Of a stretch of DNA of 64,000 nt, positions 54,467 through 63,401 are shown in pieces. The stretch comes from JBKBII01 sp046299415 (lineage in GTDB: Bacteria > Pseudomonadota > Gammaproteobacteria > Ectothiorhodospirales > Ectothiorhodospiraceae): NCBI GenBank assembly GCA_046299415.1, contig JBKBII010000001.1, positions 372,001 to 436,000 on the forward strand. The letters run 5' to 3'. The notes below the pieces were generated by a model that was not told the origin of the DNA, ran no database searches, and saw only the letters and a program-made list of their open reading frames with translations. The position numbers were made by a program, and so were the translations under genes. The number at the start of each line of letters is the position of its first letter. Within the stretch, counting starts at the first letter, position 1.

Positions 54467-56011
54467 TCATTGACGCGGCTTTGGCTCCTTTGCTCCGGGA
54501 CTCGTGAGGTCAGCCCCCTCCCCGGGTGTCTTCCCCGATTGCGGCCGCTCGACGGTCGCGTCGGGGGCCTTCCATGGCCGAGGCACTCCATCTGATCGGG
54601 TCTCACCGCCACGCCGACCCGATGTTCCGCTGGTGCGTTGATCGACGTCAACCGCCCCACGAGTGACGTCTCTGCCGGTTCGTGTTCGCTCGCGAACGAA
54701 CGATTGTCCGTCTCGCGGCAATCTTCCTTTTTGCTGTTGATCTGGCAATGATTCCCGTCGATCTGTTCGCAAACGACTCCCGCCGGCCTTCGGCACCGAG
54801 CGGTCACGTGTGGGCGCTTTGCCCAGACGCGGGCCGCCGTCAAAAGGTTTGCGACCGTGTTCGTTTTCATCAACGGGGCGCGTGCGCCGACCCCTATCAC
54901 TTGGCAGACGACGGACTTTCTTTCGGGTTCCGTCGCGAGCGTCGGTCGGAAGCCGAGGACCGCGAACATCACCGGCACGCATCCGAGCACCCGAAGCGAT
55001 CGAGCCAGGCTTTGCAGCTGGCGAAGCTCGAGCAAGGCGAGCGCGTTGCTCGGCTTCGGGCGGTCGTGATGCCTTCTCGGCCCGTCGCACGGTGACCGCA
55101 GAATTTCCATCGGCGCTGACCAGCGCACCCTTTTCGAAGGCTTCTGCCAGCCGTGTCGCCCCGCCGACATCCAGATCCGCTGGCAACGACAGAGGCTCAG
55201 GCGCATTGATCGTCGGCAACGGCCCTCGCTCGGCCGTTTCGTGTGGCCGCGAGGCACGAGAAACGTGCTCAAGCACAGCATGCACGAATCGATGCGACTG
55301 ATCGGCGCCGAATTGCGCGACGATCGATAGCGCCTCTGCAACCACCACGGCGGCAGGCAACGTCAGCTGCGATTGCAGTTCTTCGATGGCGAGCCACAAC
55401 ACCGCACGCTCGACTGGATCGATGGCGCCTGCCTCACGCCCCGCAACCCGTTCGATCGACTCGTCATGCGAGCTGCGGTGATCAAGCGTCAACATCAACA
55501 GCCGCTCGAAATAAGCGTCATCCACTTTGGCGTGCTCGGCATCGAGTCGAAAATCGGCCAAAAGCGTAGCGCGATCGGTCGGCGAGAGTTGAAAGGCATA
55601 CAGGGCCTGGACGACGCGGCGTCTGGCGCCGCGGATTCGCGAGCGTGCGATGGCGTCGGGCGACACATGGCGCCCGCGCCGCGACGCGCGTCTCTCGGTC
55701 CGCTTTGGGTTATTGGTTCCGTCGGCAAGGATTTCAGACGAAGTCAAGGCAACGGTCATGGTGTTCGACTCAACACTTGAACACGATTCGCCAAGCAACA
55801 ACACGGATTCAGTGGATTTCGAAATTGAATGTCCTGATTCCGCTCTCGACTCTGGTGTTGGACTGTCAGCCTTGGCCGTCGGATTTTTCGCCTCATCTAC
55901 CGCGCGGTGATCGTCTGCGAACAAGTCACGGTTGGCGTCGACGTCCGGGGCGGTATCGTCATTTTTCGGGTCGCGCAGCTGCCAGGGCAGCCCTTGTTGC
56001 GATTCGCTCAC
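54467..56011 (-). CDS. nusB: NusB antitermination factor with long disordered extensions
   Basis: NusB binds boxA RNA with NusE (S10) to prevent early termination of rRNA operons. The helical core is at about 127-252 (ARRRVVQALYAFQLS, IDPVERAVLWLAIEEL, AEALSIVAQFGADQSHRFV). It is embedded in a 514-residue chain, against about 140 normally. The N-terminal 125 residues are acidic and Ser/Asp-rich. The C-terminal 260 residues are highly basic, rich in Arg, Gly, Pro and Asp. The GTG start has AGGAG seven bases upstream, which supports the full-length reading. It lies in the usual ribH-nusB-thiL order. Confidence 0.88.
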   Translation of the reverse strand: MSESQQGLPWQLRDPKNDDTAPDVDANRDLFADDHRAVDEAKNPTAKADSPTPESRAESGHSISKSTESVLLLGESCSSVESNTMTVALTSSEILADGTNNPKRTERRASRRGRHVSPDAIARSRIRGARRRVVQALYAFQLSPTDRATLLADFRLDAEHAKVDDAYFERLLMLTLDHRSSHDESIERVAGREAGAIDPVERAVLWLAIEELQSQLTLPAAVVVAEALSIVAQFGADQSHRFVHAVLEHVSRASRPHETAERGPLPTINAPEPLSLPADLDVGGATRLAEAFEKGALVSADGNSAVTVRRAEKASRPPEAEQRARLARASPAAKPGSIASGARMRAGDVRGPRLPTDARDGTRKKVRRLPSDRGRRTRPVDENEHGRKPFDGGPRLGKAPTRDRSVPKAGGSRLRTDRRESLPDQQQKGRLPRDGQSFVRERTRTGRDVTRGAVDVDQRTSGTSGRRGGETRSDGVPRPWKAPDATVERPQSGKTPGEGADLTSPGAKEPKPRQ

Positions 56012-56298
56012 GACCCGACTCCTGAAAATCCTGTCATCGACTTTACCTGTCTCATCGGCGCAAAGGCATCAGCGCGAGGATGCTTTTCGCGAGGTTGGAC
56101 GGATCCGAGGACTACCAGGCCCTACGATTCAGTCCACCGCGGTGCTGGTTTTCTCTCGAGATTGAGTACGGTGTTGACCCCGATATACCCACTCCTGACC
56201 CGCTAGATCAGCTCGCTCGCGAGCTGGCGGCACGACGAGTCGAGCGTTGAGTCGTGCACCACACCTGCGCAGCGAGCGTCCGAAGCTTTAAGACGGCG
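56012..56298. other. Intergenic region nusB-ribH
   Basis: A 287-bp spacer in the minus-strand operon. It holds a coding-looking plus-strand frame (56080-56250), listed separately. No other feature was seen. Confidence 0.4.
56080..56250 (+). CDS. Candidate 56-residue protein, opposite strand between nusB and ribH
   Basis: A short frame beginning MLFARLDGSEDYQALRFS and ending LARELAARRVER. Unlike neighbouring shadow frames it has a mixed, protein-like composition with several acidic residues, aromatic residues in the middle (CWFSLEIEYG) and a helical charged end. GAGG directly abuts the ATG, which is not ideal spacing, and the frame is open only back to 56026. I do not recognise the product. 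It could be a small protein, part of an older gene, or chance. Confidence 0.35.
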   Translation: MLFARLDGSEDYQALRFSPPRCWFSLEIEYGVDPDIPTPDPLDQLARELAARRVER

Positions 56299-56772
56299 CT
56301 ACTGGCCTTCGATTTGCCTCAACACATCGAGCATCTCGATCGCCGTCATGGCTGCGTCCGCACCCTTATTCCCAGCTTTCGTCCCCGCACGCTCAATCGC
56401 CTGCTCAATCGAATCGGTGGTCAACACACCGAAGCTGATCGGTACACCAGAGTCGAGCGAAACCTGAGCCAGCCCCTTCGAAGCCTCACCGGCGACGTAG
56501 TCAAAATGGGGCGTTGCACCCCGAATGACACAGCCCAGCGCGACAATAGCGTCAAAACGCCCGCTCTTGGCCATCTTGTCTGCAGCCAGAGGCAACTCAT
56601 ACGCACCCGGAACGCGCACAACAGTCAGCGCCTCCTGATTAACGCCATGACGCAGAAACGCGTCGACCGCGCCCTCAAGAAGTCGTTCGACGATCAGGCT
56701 GTTGAAACGAGCGAGAACGATGCCGAAGCGCGCGTCGCCCACTCGATGAAACTGCCCTTCGATGACGTTCAT
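56299..56772 (-). CDS. ribH: 6,7-dimethyl-8-ribityllumazine synthase
   Basis: A 157-residue enzyme that condenses the RibA/RibD-derived pyrimidine with dihydroxybutanone phosphate, the penultimate step of riboflavin synthesis. Conserved blocks are GIVLARFNSLIVERLLEGA, VVRVPGAYELPLAA, ALGCVIRGATPHFDYV and PISFGVLTTDSIEQAIERAG. TAGGAG lies five bases before the ATG at 56772; an in-frame start at 56787 is rejected. It follows ribBA. Confidence 0.96.
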   Translation of the reverse strand: MNVIEGQFHRVGDARFGIVLARFNSLIVERLLEGAVDAFLRHGVNQEALTVVRVPGAYELPLAADKMAKSGRFDAIVALGCVIRGATPHFDYVAGEASKGLAQVSLDSGVPISFGVLTTDSIEQAIERAGTKAGNKGADAAMTAIEMLDVLRQIEGQ

Positions 56773-56925
56773 GTTGTCTCCTACCACACGACGAAGCGTG
56801 AGTGATCCATTTTAAAAAGAACCGAGTGTGGGCGGACGGCTTGCAAAGTCGTCGGTCGAGGTCATGGGGCTATACCCGTGTGCTCGACCCATCCTCGCGA
56901 AATAGCGATCGAAACCCCGCACTAA

Positions 56926-58050
56926 TTAATCGTGCAGGTAATCGACAACCTCGAGCCCGAAGCCCGCCAAACCGTGAAACCGCTTTGGCGCTGACATCAG
57001 CCGCATCTTTCCGACGCCGCATTCAGCCAGAATCTGCGCGCCGACGCCGTACATACGCCATTCCCGGGTTCGGCCACGCACCGGTGTCTGCACGTTGCTC
57101 CCGCCCTGCCCCGGATTGATGTCCGTCTGCCCCAAAAACTCATGCAGCGTCGCCGCCTGATCAGGTGAACGCAGAATCACGACCACCCCCGGACCTGGTT
57201 CCGCCTGTATTCGCTGCATGGCGCCTTGCAGGGGCCAGCCGCAGGATTCTCCGGCATAACCAAGCGTATCGCACAACGTTTGCTCGACGTGGACACGAAC
57301 GGTCGACGAAGTGTCGGGGCGCGGTTCGCCCTTGACGAGCGCCAAATGCAATTGATGATCGACGTCATCACGGAACGCTCTGAGTTCGAACAAGCCGTTA
57401 CGGGTCGGGAATGGTCTCGACGCTACTTCGCGAACGGTGCGCTCGTGTTCGACGCGGTAGCGAATGAGATCCTCGATCGTCCCCATCTTCAAGCCGTGCT
57501 CGTCGCAGAAACGCTCGAGATCGGGACGACGCGCCATCGAGCCGTCCTCGTTGAGAATTTCAACGATTACCGCCGCTGGCTCAGCGCCCGCCAAGCGAGC
57601 GAGGTCACAACCTGCTTCGGTGTGACCGGCACGCACCAGTACTCCACCGGGCTGGGCCATGAGCGGGAACACATGGCCCGGTTGAACGATATCCGCGGGA
57701 CGAGCATTGGGCGCGACTGCCGTTCTGATCGTATGAGCCCGATCGTAGGCTGAAATACCTGTCGTTACACCCTCGGCCGCTTCGATCGACAACGTAAACG
57801 CCGTGCCATGGCTTTCTCGGTTGTCGCCAACCATTAATGGAAGATTGATCTGGCGACAACGTTCGCGTGTCAGAGTCAGGCAGATCAGGCCACGGCCATA
57901 ACGCGCCATGAAGTTGATGTCCTCAGGTCGCACGTGCGACGCGAGCATCAACAGGTCACCCTCATTTTCCCGATCTTCATCGTCAACGATCACAACCATG
58001 CGACCGGCGCGCAGCTCGGCGAGAATCTCATCAACTGGAGCGAAGGGCAT
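56926..58050 (-). CDS. ribB: 3,4-dihydroxy-2-butanone 4-phosphate synthase fused to a degenerate GTP cyclohydrolase II domain
   Basis: A 374-residue RibBA-type protein. The RibB half (1-200) is intact, with DDEDRENEGDLLMLA, MARYGRGLICL, SIEAAEGVTTGISA and GHTEAGCDLARLAG. The RibA half (about 205-374) keeps the fold outline but not the zinc-binding C-X2-GD...CxC cluster or the catalytic Q-E-GRG segment; the corresponding stretch reads HVEQTLCDTLGYAGESCGW. It is therefore expected to make only dihydroxybutanone phosphate, as in other gammaproteobacterial RibBA-like proteins with inactive RibA. A true ribA must be elsewhere. Confidence 0.92.
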   Translation of the reverse strand: MPFAPVDEILAELRAGRMVVIVDDEDRENEGDLLMLASHVRPEDINFMARYGRGLICLTLTRERCRQINLPLMVGDNRESHGTAFTLSIEAAEGVTTGISAYDRAHTIRTAVAPNARPADIVQPGHVFPLMAQPGGVLVRAGHTEAGCDLARLAGAEPAAVIVEILNEDGSMARRPDLERFCDEHGLKMGTIEDLIRYRVEHERTVREVASRPFPTRNGLFELRAFRDDVDHQLHLALVKGEPRPDTSSTVRVHVEQTLCDTLGYAGESCGWPLQGAMQRIQAEPGPGVVVILRSPDQAATLHEFLGQTDINPGQGGSNVQTPVRGRTREWRMYGVGAQILAECGVGKMRLMSAPKRFHGLAGFGLEVVDYLHD

Positions 58051-58803
58051 CAGTCAGTTTTTCCTCAGAAGCGCTCTTGCGAGCTTCACCACGACCTGTT
58101 CAACAATAACGCCCGTTTAGCACGAAGCGACCCCGCATGGCGTGGCGTTGAATGCGTGATCCAATCGCCACTCGACTGCGTGGAGCAAAGGCGCTTACTC
58201 GAGCAGGTCCGATACGCTTGATTCAACTTCTTGTAACGCCGGTCGATCCGCCGCAGCCATCGCTCAGCGCCAGCGGACCGAAAGCCGGTGTTTGTTCGAT
58301 CATGTGACGCAACGAACACGGCCACGAGACGTCTGATCATCCGTTTCCTTGAGCGCCTCCACGAGCCGCCGGGCACGAAAAACGAACCGGTGTCGATGCG
58401 ATATAACGCGACATCATACCGAACCGATCGCGATAGGTCGGAAATCACCGGAATCGCCCCAAAGATCGTGCCCGCAGCCGAGTGAGTCGGCCGCAAGTGG
58501 CGGCTTTGGCGGCGACATACCGACCGACTCGCTAGACTTGATCAATCGTGATCGAACGGAAACGCGTACCCGATCGGTTACACATGATCGCGACGGCAGA
58601 GTGTCGGAGCGATCGCATGACAACATCCATTGCCCTGCTCGCGACCTTATTTGAAATGGATCGGTCGTTACGGACCTCGGTACGATCCACACCCGCCATA
58701 CGATTCGGTGCGTCTGACGGCCGCGACGACAGGCGTTGCTACTCCGAAATTTGCGATTGCTCGATTCTCGCTTGAGTCAAGTCACGACCAAGGCAAGAAA
58801 TGA
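58051..58803. other. Long spacer between ribE and ribBA
   Basis: 753 bp without a recognised gene inside the riboflavin cluster. A 136-codon minus-strand frame (58086-58496) is Arg/Ser-rich and unrecognised. A segment near 58439-58460 superficially resembles the end of an FMN riboswitch but the rest of that element is missing. Confidence 0.45.
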
Positions 58804-59517
58804 CTATCCCCAGCCTTTGAATTTTCCCGAAAATCCGTTTTCTTCGAGCCATTTTTCGGTCATTTTTGATCGTGCTTCGCCCTTCAACCCAGTCGCGGCG
58901 GCGTGATCTCCAGTCGTTGCAGCGGCATCGCCCAACAGCAAACGTTCGAGGTAACGCGCCAGGAGATCAACTTCGAGATTGACCGCCGCGCCCTCTTGAA
59001 GAACGCGAAACCGAGTCCGGTCCCAGGTGTGCGGAATGACGTTGATGTCGAACGCGGCACCCTCAACGGTGTTTACCGTCAGGCTGGTGCCATCGATCGT
59101 GATCGAACCTTTCGCCGCGATGTAGCGAGCAAGCGCATCGGGGGCTCTGATCCGCACACGTCGTGAACGTGCATCGTCGCGAATGGATTCGATCCGTCCG
59201 ACACCGTCGACATGGCCGGCGACCAAATGACCACCGAGTGATTTCGTCAACGTCAACGCGGTTTCAAGATTGACGATGTCACCGACGCGCAGCGAACCCA
59301 ATGTCGTCAAATCAAGGGTTTCTCGCGAGGCATCTGCAACAAAACTGTCGGCTGAAAAACGGGTAGCCGTCAAGCAAACGCCGTTCACAGCGATCGAGTC
59401 ACCGATAACTGCCTGCTTGAGCTCAAGGTTTTGCGCCCGAATCGATAAGCGGACATCGCCACCCACGGGCTCGATACGCGCCACCTCACCCAATGATTCC
59501 ACGATCCCGGTAAACAT
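58804..59517 (-). CDS. ribE: Riboflavin synthase alpha subunit
   Basis: A 237-residue enzyme converting two lumazine molecules to riboflavin and a pyrimidine. The start MFTGIVESLGEV and the duplicated beta-barrel halves are visible: DSIAVNGVCLTAT with LGGHLVAGHVDGVG in the first and KGSITIDGTSLTVN with VNLEVDLLARYLERLL in the second. The C-terminal 35 residues (ending WLEENGFSGKFKGWG) are an extension. AGAGGA lies five bases upstream of the ATG. Confidence 0.96.
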   Translation of the reverse strand: MFTGIVESLGEVARIEPVGGDVRLSIRAQNLELKQAVIGDSIAVNGVCLTATRFSADSFVADASRETLDLTTLGSLRVGDIVNLETALTLTKSLGGHLVAGHVDGVGRIESIRDDARSRRVRIRAPDALARYIAAKGSITIDGTSLTVNTVEGAAFDINVIPHTWDRTRFRVLQEGAAVNLEVDLLARYLERLLLGDAAATTGDHAAATGLKGEARSKMTEKWLEENGFSGKFKGWG

Positions 59518-59875
59518 AAAGTCCTCTTGTGCTATTGGCTCTGTGGCTCAGGCGCATGTCCGTCGGCGAAGTCCTTAGCCCCGATTCCATAAGGCCGGTC
59601 TTTTCTTGGCCTGCTTAACGAAACCCACGGCATGTAAGTTGACTCAATCGCGCTCCCGTTGATGACGGCCATAACCGAATCATCCCTCGACCCTTGTACT
59701 GGTGGGGTTGCCCGACACCGCCGCGCACGATCAGCAGGTGCTGCAAGGCCATGACGGTTACCCAAAGCCATCGACCAGCGCCGTCAACAACCCAGACCAC
59801 CATCGAGGACTGAGCGTTCCGCAAGTCCGCCTGTCACGCGTCCTGTTCACGATTATCGTCGCCAGAAGGCGGCGA
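59518..59875. other. Intergenic region ribD-ribE
   Basis: A 358-bp spacer. Frames on both strands are short and unrecognised. Nothing further is supported. Confidence 0.35.
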
Positions 59876-61303
59876 TCATTGGGCGCTTCTGGCATGAAGG
59901 GTGCGCGCTCGCAAACGCATGGTTGACCCAACGACGCGCCGCTCGATGATTTCGACTTCTCCTCGAGCAGCCATATCGTCGATACCGAGGCCGAGCATCG
60001 GTCGCGCCGCCTCGCCAAGCAAAACCGGCGCCTGATAGATCAGCCATTCATCGATCAGTCCAGCTTTGTAAAGCCCAGCCACAAGCGTGGGGCCGGCTTC
60101 GACATGGACTTCGTTGACACCCGCCTGCGCAAGGCGTGCCAGAAGACCTCGCCAGAAACGATCGGCAATGGACGATTCGCCGACGGAAGGGTCCCCCGTG
60201 GGTTGATCTTCGACAACAAGCCGCTCGCCTCGCCGCGATACGCCATCAGACGCCTCGCTGTTGGGCATATCGTCACCCAAGAACACTCTCTCAACGGCGG
60301 CTCCAATCGGTGCAGGGTCATTGAGGCGACGCGGTTCAGGCTGTCGCCGTGCGAGTGTCGAGTCGACCACCCACCAGACCGGACGCTGGAAATCGGCTTC
60401 ACGCAAAAGGCTACATTGACCGGGATCGAGTCGATCGCGGCGATCGAGAACGACCCTGAGCGGCTGTGGCGGCGGCGAATCCCAAGCCAGATCGTCAAAA
60501 CCCACCTCGGCGTCATTCATTGCGCCTGCGACGGCTGTCGCCGAAAAAGACGGCCGGGTACTTGACGCTTCGCGCTCCAGCGCAGCTTTTTGGAGCAGGG
60601 GCAACGTGTCACCACGATGCAAAAACAAGTCGGCAAGCGTTTCACGGACATCCAGTCGCGGGTCATCGGTTGCGACAGTGCCAGATCCTGTCACGATGGC
60701 TTGCGCCCTTGCCCGCCAGGCCTGCACGTCACGCCGCGCGTGCGCGTCCGTGATCCATTTTGACTCACCGTTGGCTAGTGCCGTGCGTCCGTCGAGACTA
60801 ATGGCAAGCTTTGCTCGAACGAAAGGCCGCCCGGCCGTCATACGCATGACGAAGCCAGGGTTCAGCGCCCATGACTGTTGCTCCAAAATACCCACTGAGA
60901 CGTCGATCCCTGCGTCGCGGAGTCGTTCCGAACCTTGTCCCGCGACAAGCGGATTTGGATCTTGCATAGCGATGACGACGCGAGCCACTCCTGCCGCAAT
61001 CAAGGCATCAACACATGGCGGCGTTCGGCCAAAATGCGAGCAAGGCTCCAGCGTCACGTACGCCGTAGATCCTTGTGCCGAGATCTGACGCCGTGCGAGC
61101 AACTCCAGCGCGTTGCGTTCTGCATGCGGCGAACCCGTGCGCCAATGCGACGCCCGGGCGAGCATTTCGCCATCGCGTACGATCACGCAGCCGACGCGAG
61201 GATTGGCTCCTGTCGTGAACAGCCCGCGCTCGGCGACACGAATGGCTTGAGCCATCCAGTGCGTGTCGACGACGGGATCAGCGGTTGATCTATCTCTGTG
61301 CAT
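59876..61303 (-). CDS. ribD: Bifunctional diaminohydroxyphosphoribosylaminopyrimidine deaminase / 5-amino-6-(5-phosphoribosylamino)uracil reductase
   Basis: Catalyses the deamination and reduction steps of riboflavin synthesis. The deaminase domain (1-150) has zinc ligands in PHAERNAL and PCSHFGRTPPCVDALI. The reductase domain starts around RPFVRAKLAISLDGRTAL and contains VTGSGTVATDDPRL and VHVEAGPTLVAGL. It has 475 residues against about 370; the excess is in two reductase insertions (about 230-270 and 325-375) that are Arg/Asp/Ser-rich. GAGG lies nine bases before the ATG. It is 24 bp after nrdR. Confidence 0.95.
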   Translation of the reverse strand: MHRDRSTADPVVDTHWMAQAIRVAERGLFTTGANPRVGCVIVRDGEMLARASHWRTGSPHAERNALELLARRQISAQGSTAYVTLEPCSHFGRTPPCVDALIAAGVARVVIAMQDPNPLVAGQGSERLRDAGIDVSVGILEQQSWALNPGFVMRMTAGRPFVRAKLAISLDGRTALANGESKWITDAHARRDVQAWRARAQAIVTGSGTVATDDPRLDVRETLADLFLHRGDTLPLLQKAALEREASSTRPSFSATAVAGAMNDAEVGFDDLAWDSPPPQPLRVVLDRRDRLDPGQCSLLREADFQRPVWWVVDSTLARRQPEPRRLNDPAPIGAAVERVFLGDDMPNSEASDGVSRRGERLVVEDQPTGDPSVGESSIADRFWRGLLARLAQAGVNEVHVEAGPTLVAGLYKAGLIDEWLIYQAPVLLGEAARPMLGLGIDDMAARGEVEIIERRVVGSTMRLRARTLHARSAQ

Positions 61304-61327
61304 TCGATCAGCCCTCGCGACGCCCGA

Positions 61328-61864
61328 TCAGGGCTGATGGTCAGGGCTGGCTGCTGAGTCATCCAGACTCAGCAGCGGGATCTGTAATTTCGAACGCGCA
61401 CGAGCCTGTGCTTCGCCTTCGGCACGCTCAATCGCCTCGCGGAAGCTCTTCAGATCGTTGAACAGCAGATAGATCGATGCAAAACGAATGTAGGCGACCT
61501 GGTCGAGATCGAATAACGCGTTCAGCACCAACGTTCCGATTCTATGGCTCGCAATTTCTGCCTGATTGTATTTCCGGAGTTCGGCCAAAACCCTGTCGAT
61601 TGCCGCCTGCTGCTGAGCCGCCGGCACCGGGCGTTTGTGAAGGGCCAGGCGAAATCCTTCGCGCAGCTTTCGTTCCTCAAAATCGACTCGCTCGCCAGAA
61701 CGTTTAATCACCTGCGGATAGGACCACTCGACGCGTTCGTACGTGGTAAATCGCTGCCCGCATCCCTCACAAACGCGTCGCCGCCGGATCTCCTCGGCAT
61801 TCGCTCCCGTGGGTCGGGAATCGACGACTCGAGTGCGATCGGATTGACAGGCCGGGCACTTCAT
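61328..61864 (-). CDS. nrdR: Transcriptional repressor NrdR
   Basis: A 178-residue regulator of ribonucleotide reductase genes. The N-terminal zinc ribbon reads MKCPACQSDRTRVVDSR with the second pair in CEGCGQRFTTYERVE. The ATP-cone (about 48-138, VIKRSGERVDFEERKLREGF) senses ATP/dATP. A 30-residue tail is extra. It leads the rib operon, as in many gammaproteobacteria. Confidence 0.96.
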   Translation of the reverse strand: MKCPACQSDRTRVVDSRPTGANAEEIRRRRVCEGCGQRFTTYERVEWSYPQVIKRSGERVDFEERKLREGFRLALHKRPVPAAQQQAAIDRVLAELRKYNQAEIASHRIGTLVLNALFDLDQVAYIRFASIYLLFNDLKSFREAIERAEGEAQARARSKLQIPLLSLDDSAASPDHQP

Positions 61865-62123
61865 CGATCGACCACACTCGCTGACGGGCCGAGCTCTGTC
61901 ATTGAGTCAGCTGTCCGACGCATGCCGCGAGAGCCCGCAAGCACCTGGGACACGAGCGCCATCGCCTGAGTTGATCCTCGAGCCACTGGATACCCGTGGC
62001 ACAGCGGGAGGCAGGCAATCGATGGAGCCGGTTCACCGCGCACAGACGAGATTCTCTTCGTTCTGCCGAAATCCGAGCTGACGCGCCTACTCGGTCCGCA
62101 TAGGCCGTGATGCGTCCAACCGG

Positions 62124-63401
62124 TCATGCCACGGCAGCGTCCTGACCCGGCATGCCGTAAACCGGAAACTGACGACACAACGCGAGTACGTCGTTCTTGA
62201 CGCGCTCGATCACGGCATCGTTTTCGTGATCGTCGAGAACATCGGCGATCCAGTCAGCGACCCGAGCGCACTCGCTTTCACGAAAGCCCCGTGTCGTGAT
62301 CGCTGGCGTGCCGATTCGAATACCAGAGGTTACAAACGGCGACTGCGGATCATTTGGAACCGCATTCTTGTTGACGGTGATGTTGGCGCGCCCTAGCGCC
62401 GCATCAGCGGCCTTGCCCGTCATGCCTTTTGCGACGAGCGAGATCAACATCAAGTGATTGTCGGTACCACCAGACACAATGTCGTAGCCTCGAGTCATCA
62501 GGCGGCCCGCCATTGCGCGCGCATTCTTGACCACCTGCTCCGAGTAGGCCTTGAACTCTGGCTCGAGCGCCTCCTTGAACGCGACGGCTTTTGCGGCGAT
62601 GACGTGCATCAACGGACCGCCTTGGGTACCGGGGAAGATGAGCGACTGGAACTTCTTCTCCAGCTCAGGCTGTCCTTTCGAAATGATAAAGCCGCCGCGT
62701 GGTCCACGCAGGCTCTTATGAGTCGTTGAAGTCACCACGTGTGCGTGATCGATTGGGTTGGGATACTGCCCGCCCGCAACCAGACCCGAGACGTGCGCCA
62801 TATCGACGAGCAAGTAGGCACCAACCGAGTCGGCGATCGATCGAAAACGAGACCAATCGATGACGCGCGAGTAAGCCGAAAAACCAGCGACGATCATCTT
62901 CGGACGGTGCTCTCGAGCCAAGCGATCGACCTCATCATAGTCAATCAGGCCCTGCTCATTGATTCCGTATTGAACCGCGTTGTAAATCTTGCCGGAGAAG
63001 TTCGGCTTGGCGCCGTGGGTCAAATGCCCCCCCGCATCGAGACTCATGCCGAGCACCGTGTCATGAGGCTCGAGTAACGCCATGTAGACTGCTGCATTCG
63101 CCTGCGAGCCGGAATGCGGTTGAACGTTGGCATAGTCTGCGCCATACAGCGCCTTGAGGCGGTCTATCGCCAGTTGCTCCGCGATGTCGACGAACTCGCA
63201 GCCGCCGTAGTAACGCTTGCCCGGATAGCCTTCAGCGTATTTGTTGGTGAGTACGGAACCCTGCGCTTCAAGGACCCGAGGGCTCGCGTAATTTTCCGAC
63301 GCGATCAGCTCGATGTGTTCTTCTTGACGCCGCGACTCGTTTTCGATCGCACCCCAAAGTTCGTCGTCAAACCCGTGAATCCCCATTTCGATCGAAAACA
63401 T
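62124..63401 (-). CDS. glyA: Serine hydroxymethyltransferase
   Basis: A 425-residue PLP enzyme of normal length that interconverts serine and glycine and charges tetrahydrofolate with a one-carbon unit. Family blocks include HIELIASENYASPRVLEAQG, NKYAEGYPGKRYYGGCEFVD, LVDMAHVSGLVAGG and the PLP-lysine site TSTTHKSLRGPRGG. GAGG lies eight bases before the ATG. It precedes nrdR after a 259-bp spacer in which no signal was found. Confidence 0.97.
   Translation of the reverse strand: MFSIEMGIHGFDDELWGAIENESRRQEEHIELIASENYASPRVLEAQGSVLTNKYAEGYPGKRYYGGCEFVDIAEQLAIDRLKALYGADYANVQPHSGSQANAAVYMALLEPHDTVLGMSLDAGGHLTHGAKPNFSGKIYNAVQYGINEQGLIDYDEVDRLAREHRPKMIVAGFSAYSRVIDWSRFRSIADSVGAYLLVDMAHVSGLVAGGQYPNPIDHAHVVTSTTHKSLRGPRGGFIISKGQPELEKKFQSLIFPGTQGGPLMHVIAAKAVAFKEALEPEFKAYSEQVVKNARAMAGRLMTRGYDIVSGGTDNHLMLISLVAKGMTGKAADAALGRANITVNKNAVPNDPQSPFVTSGIRIGTPAITTRGFRESECARVADWIADVLDDHENDAVIERVKNDVLALCRQFPVYGMPGQDAAVA

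Noticed and set aside
58086..58496. 136-codon minus-strand frame in the ribE-ribBA gap
   Set aside because: Very basic, unrecognised, and without a supporting start; more likely chance in GC-rich DNA.
58439..58600. Possible FMN riboswitch before ribBA on the minus strand
   Set aside because: One segment resembles the CCGGTGAAAATTCCGG-type end of the element, but the conserved opening helix and the other junction sequences of an FMN riboswitch are missing from the following bases.
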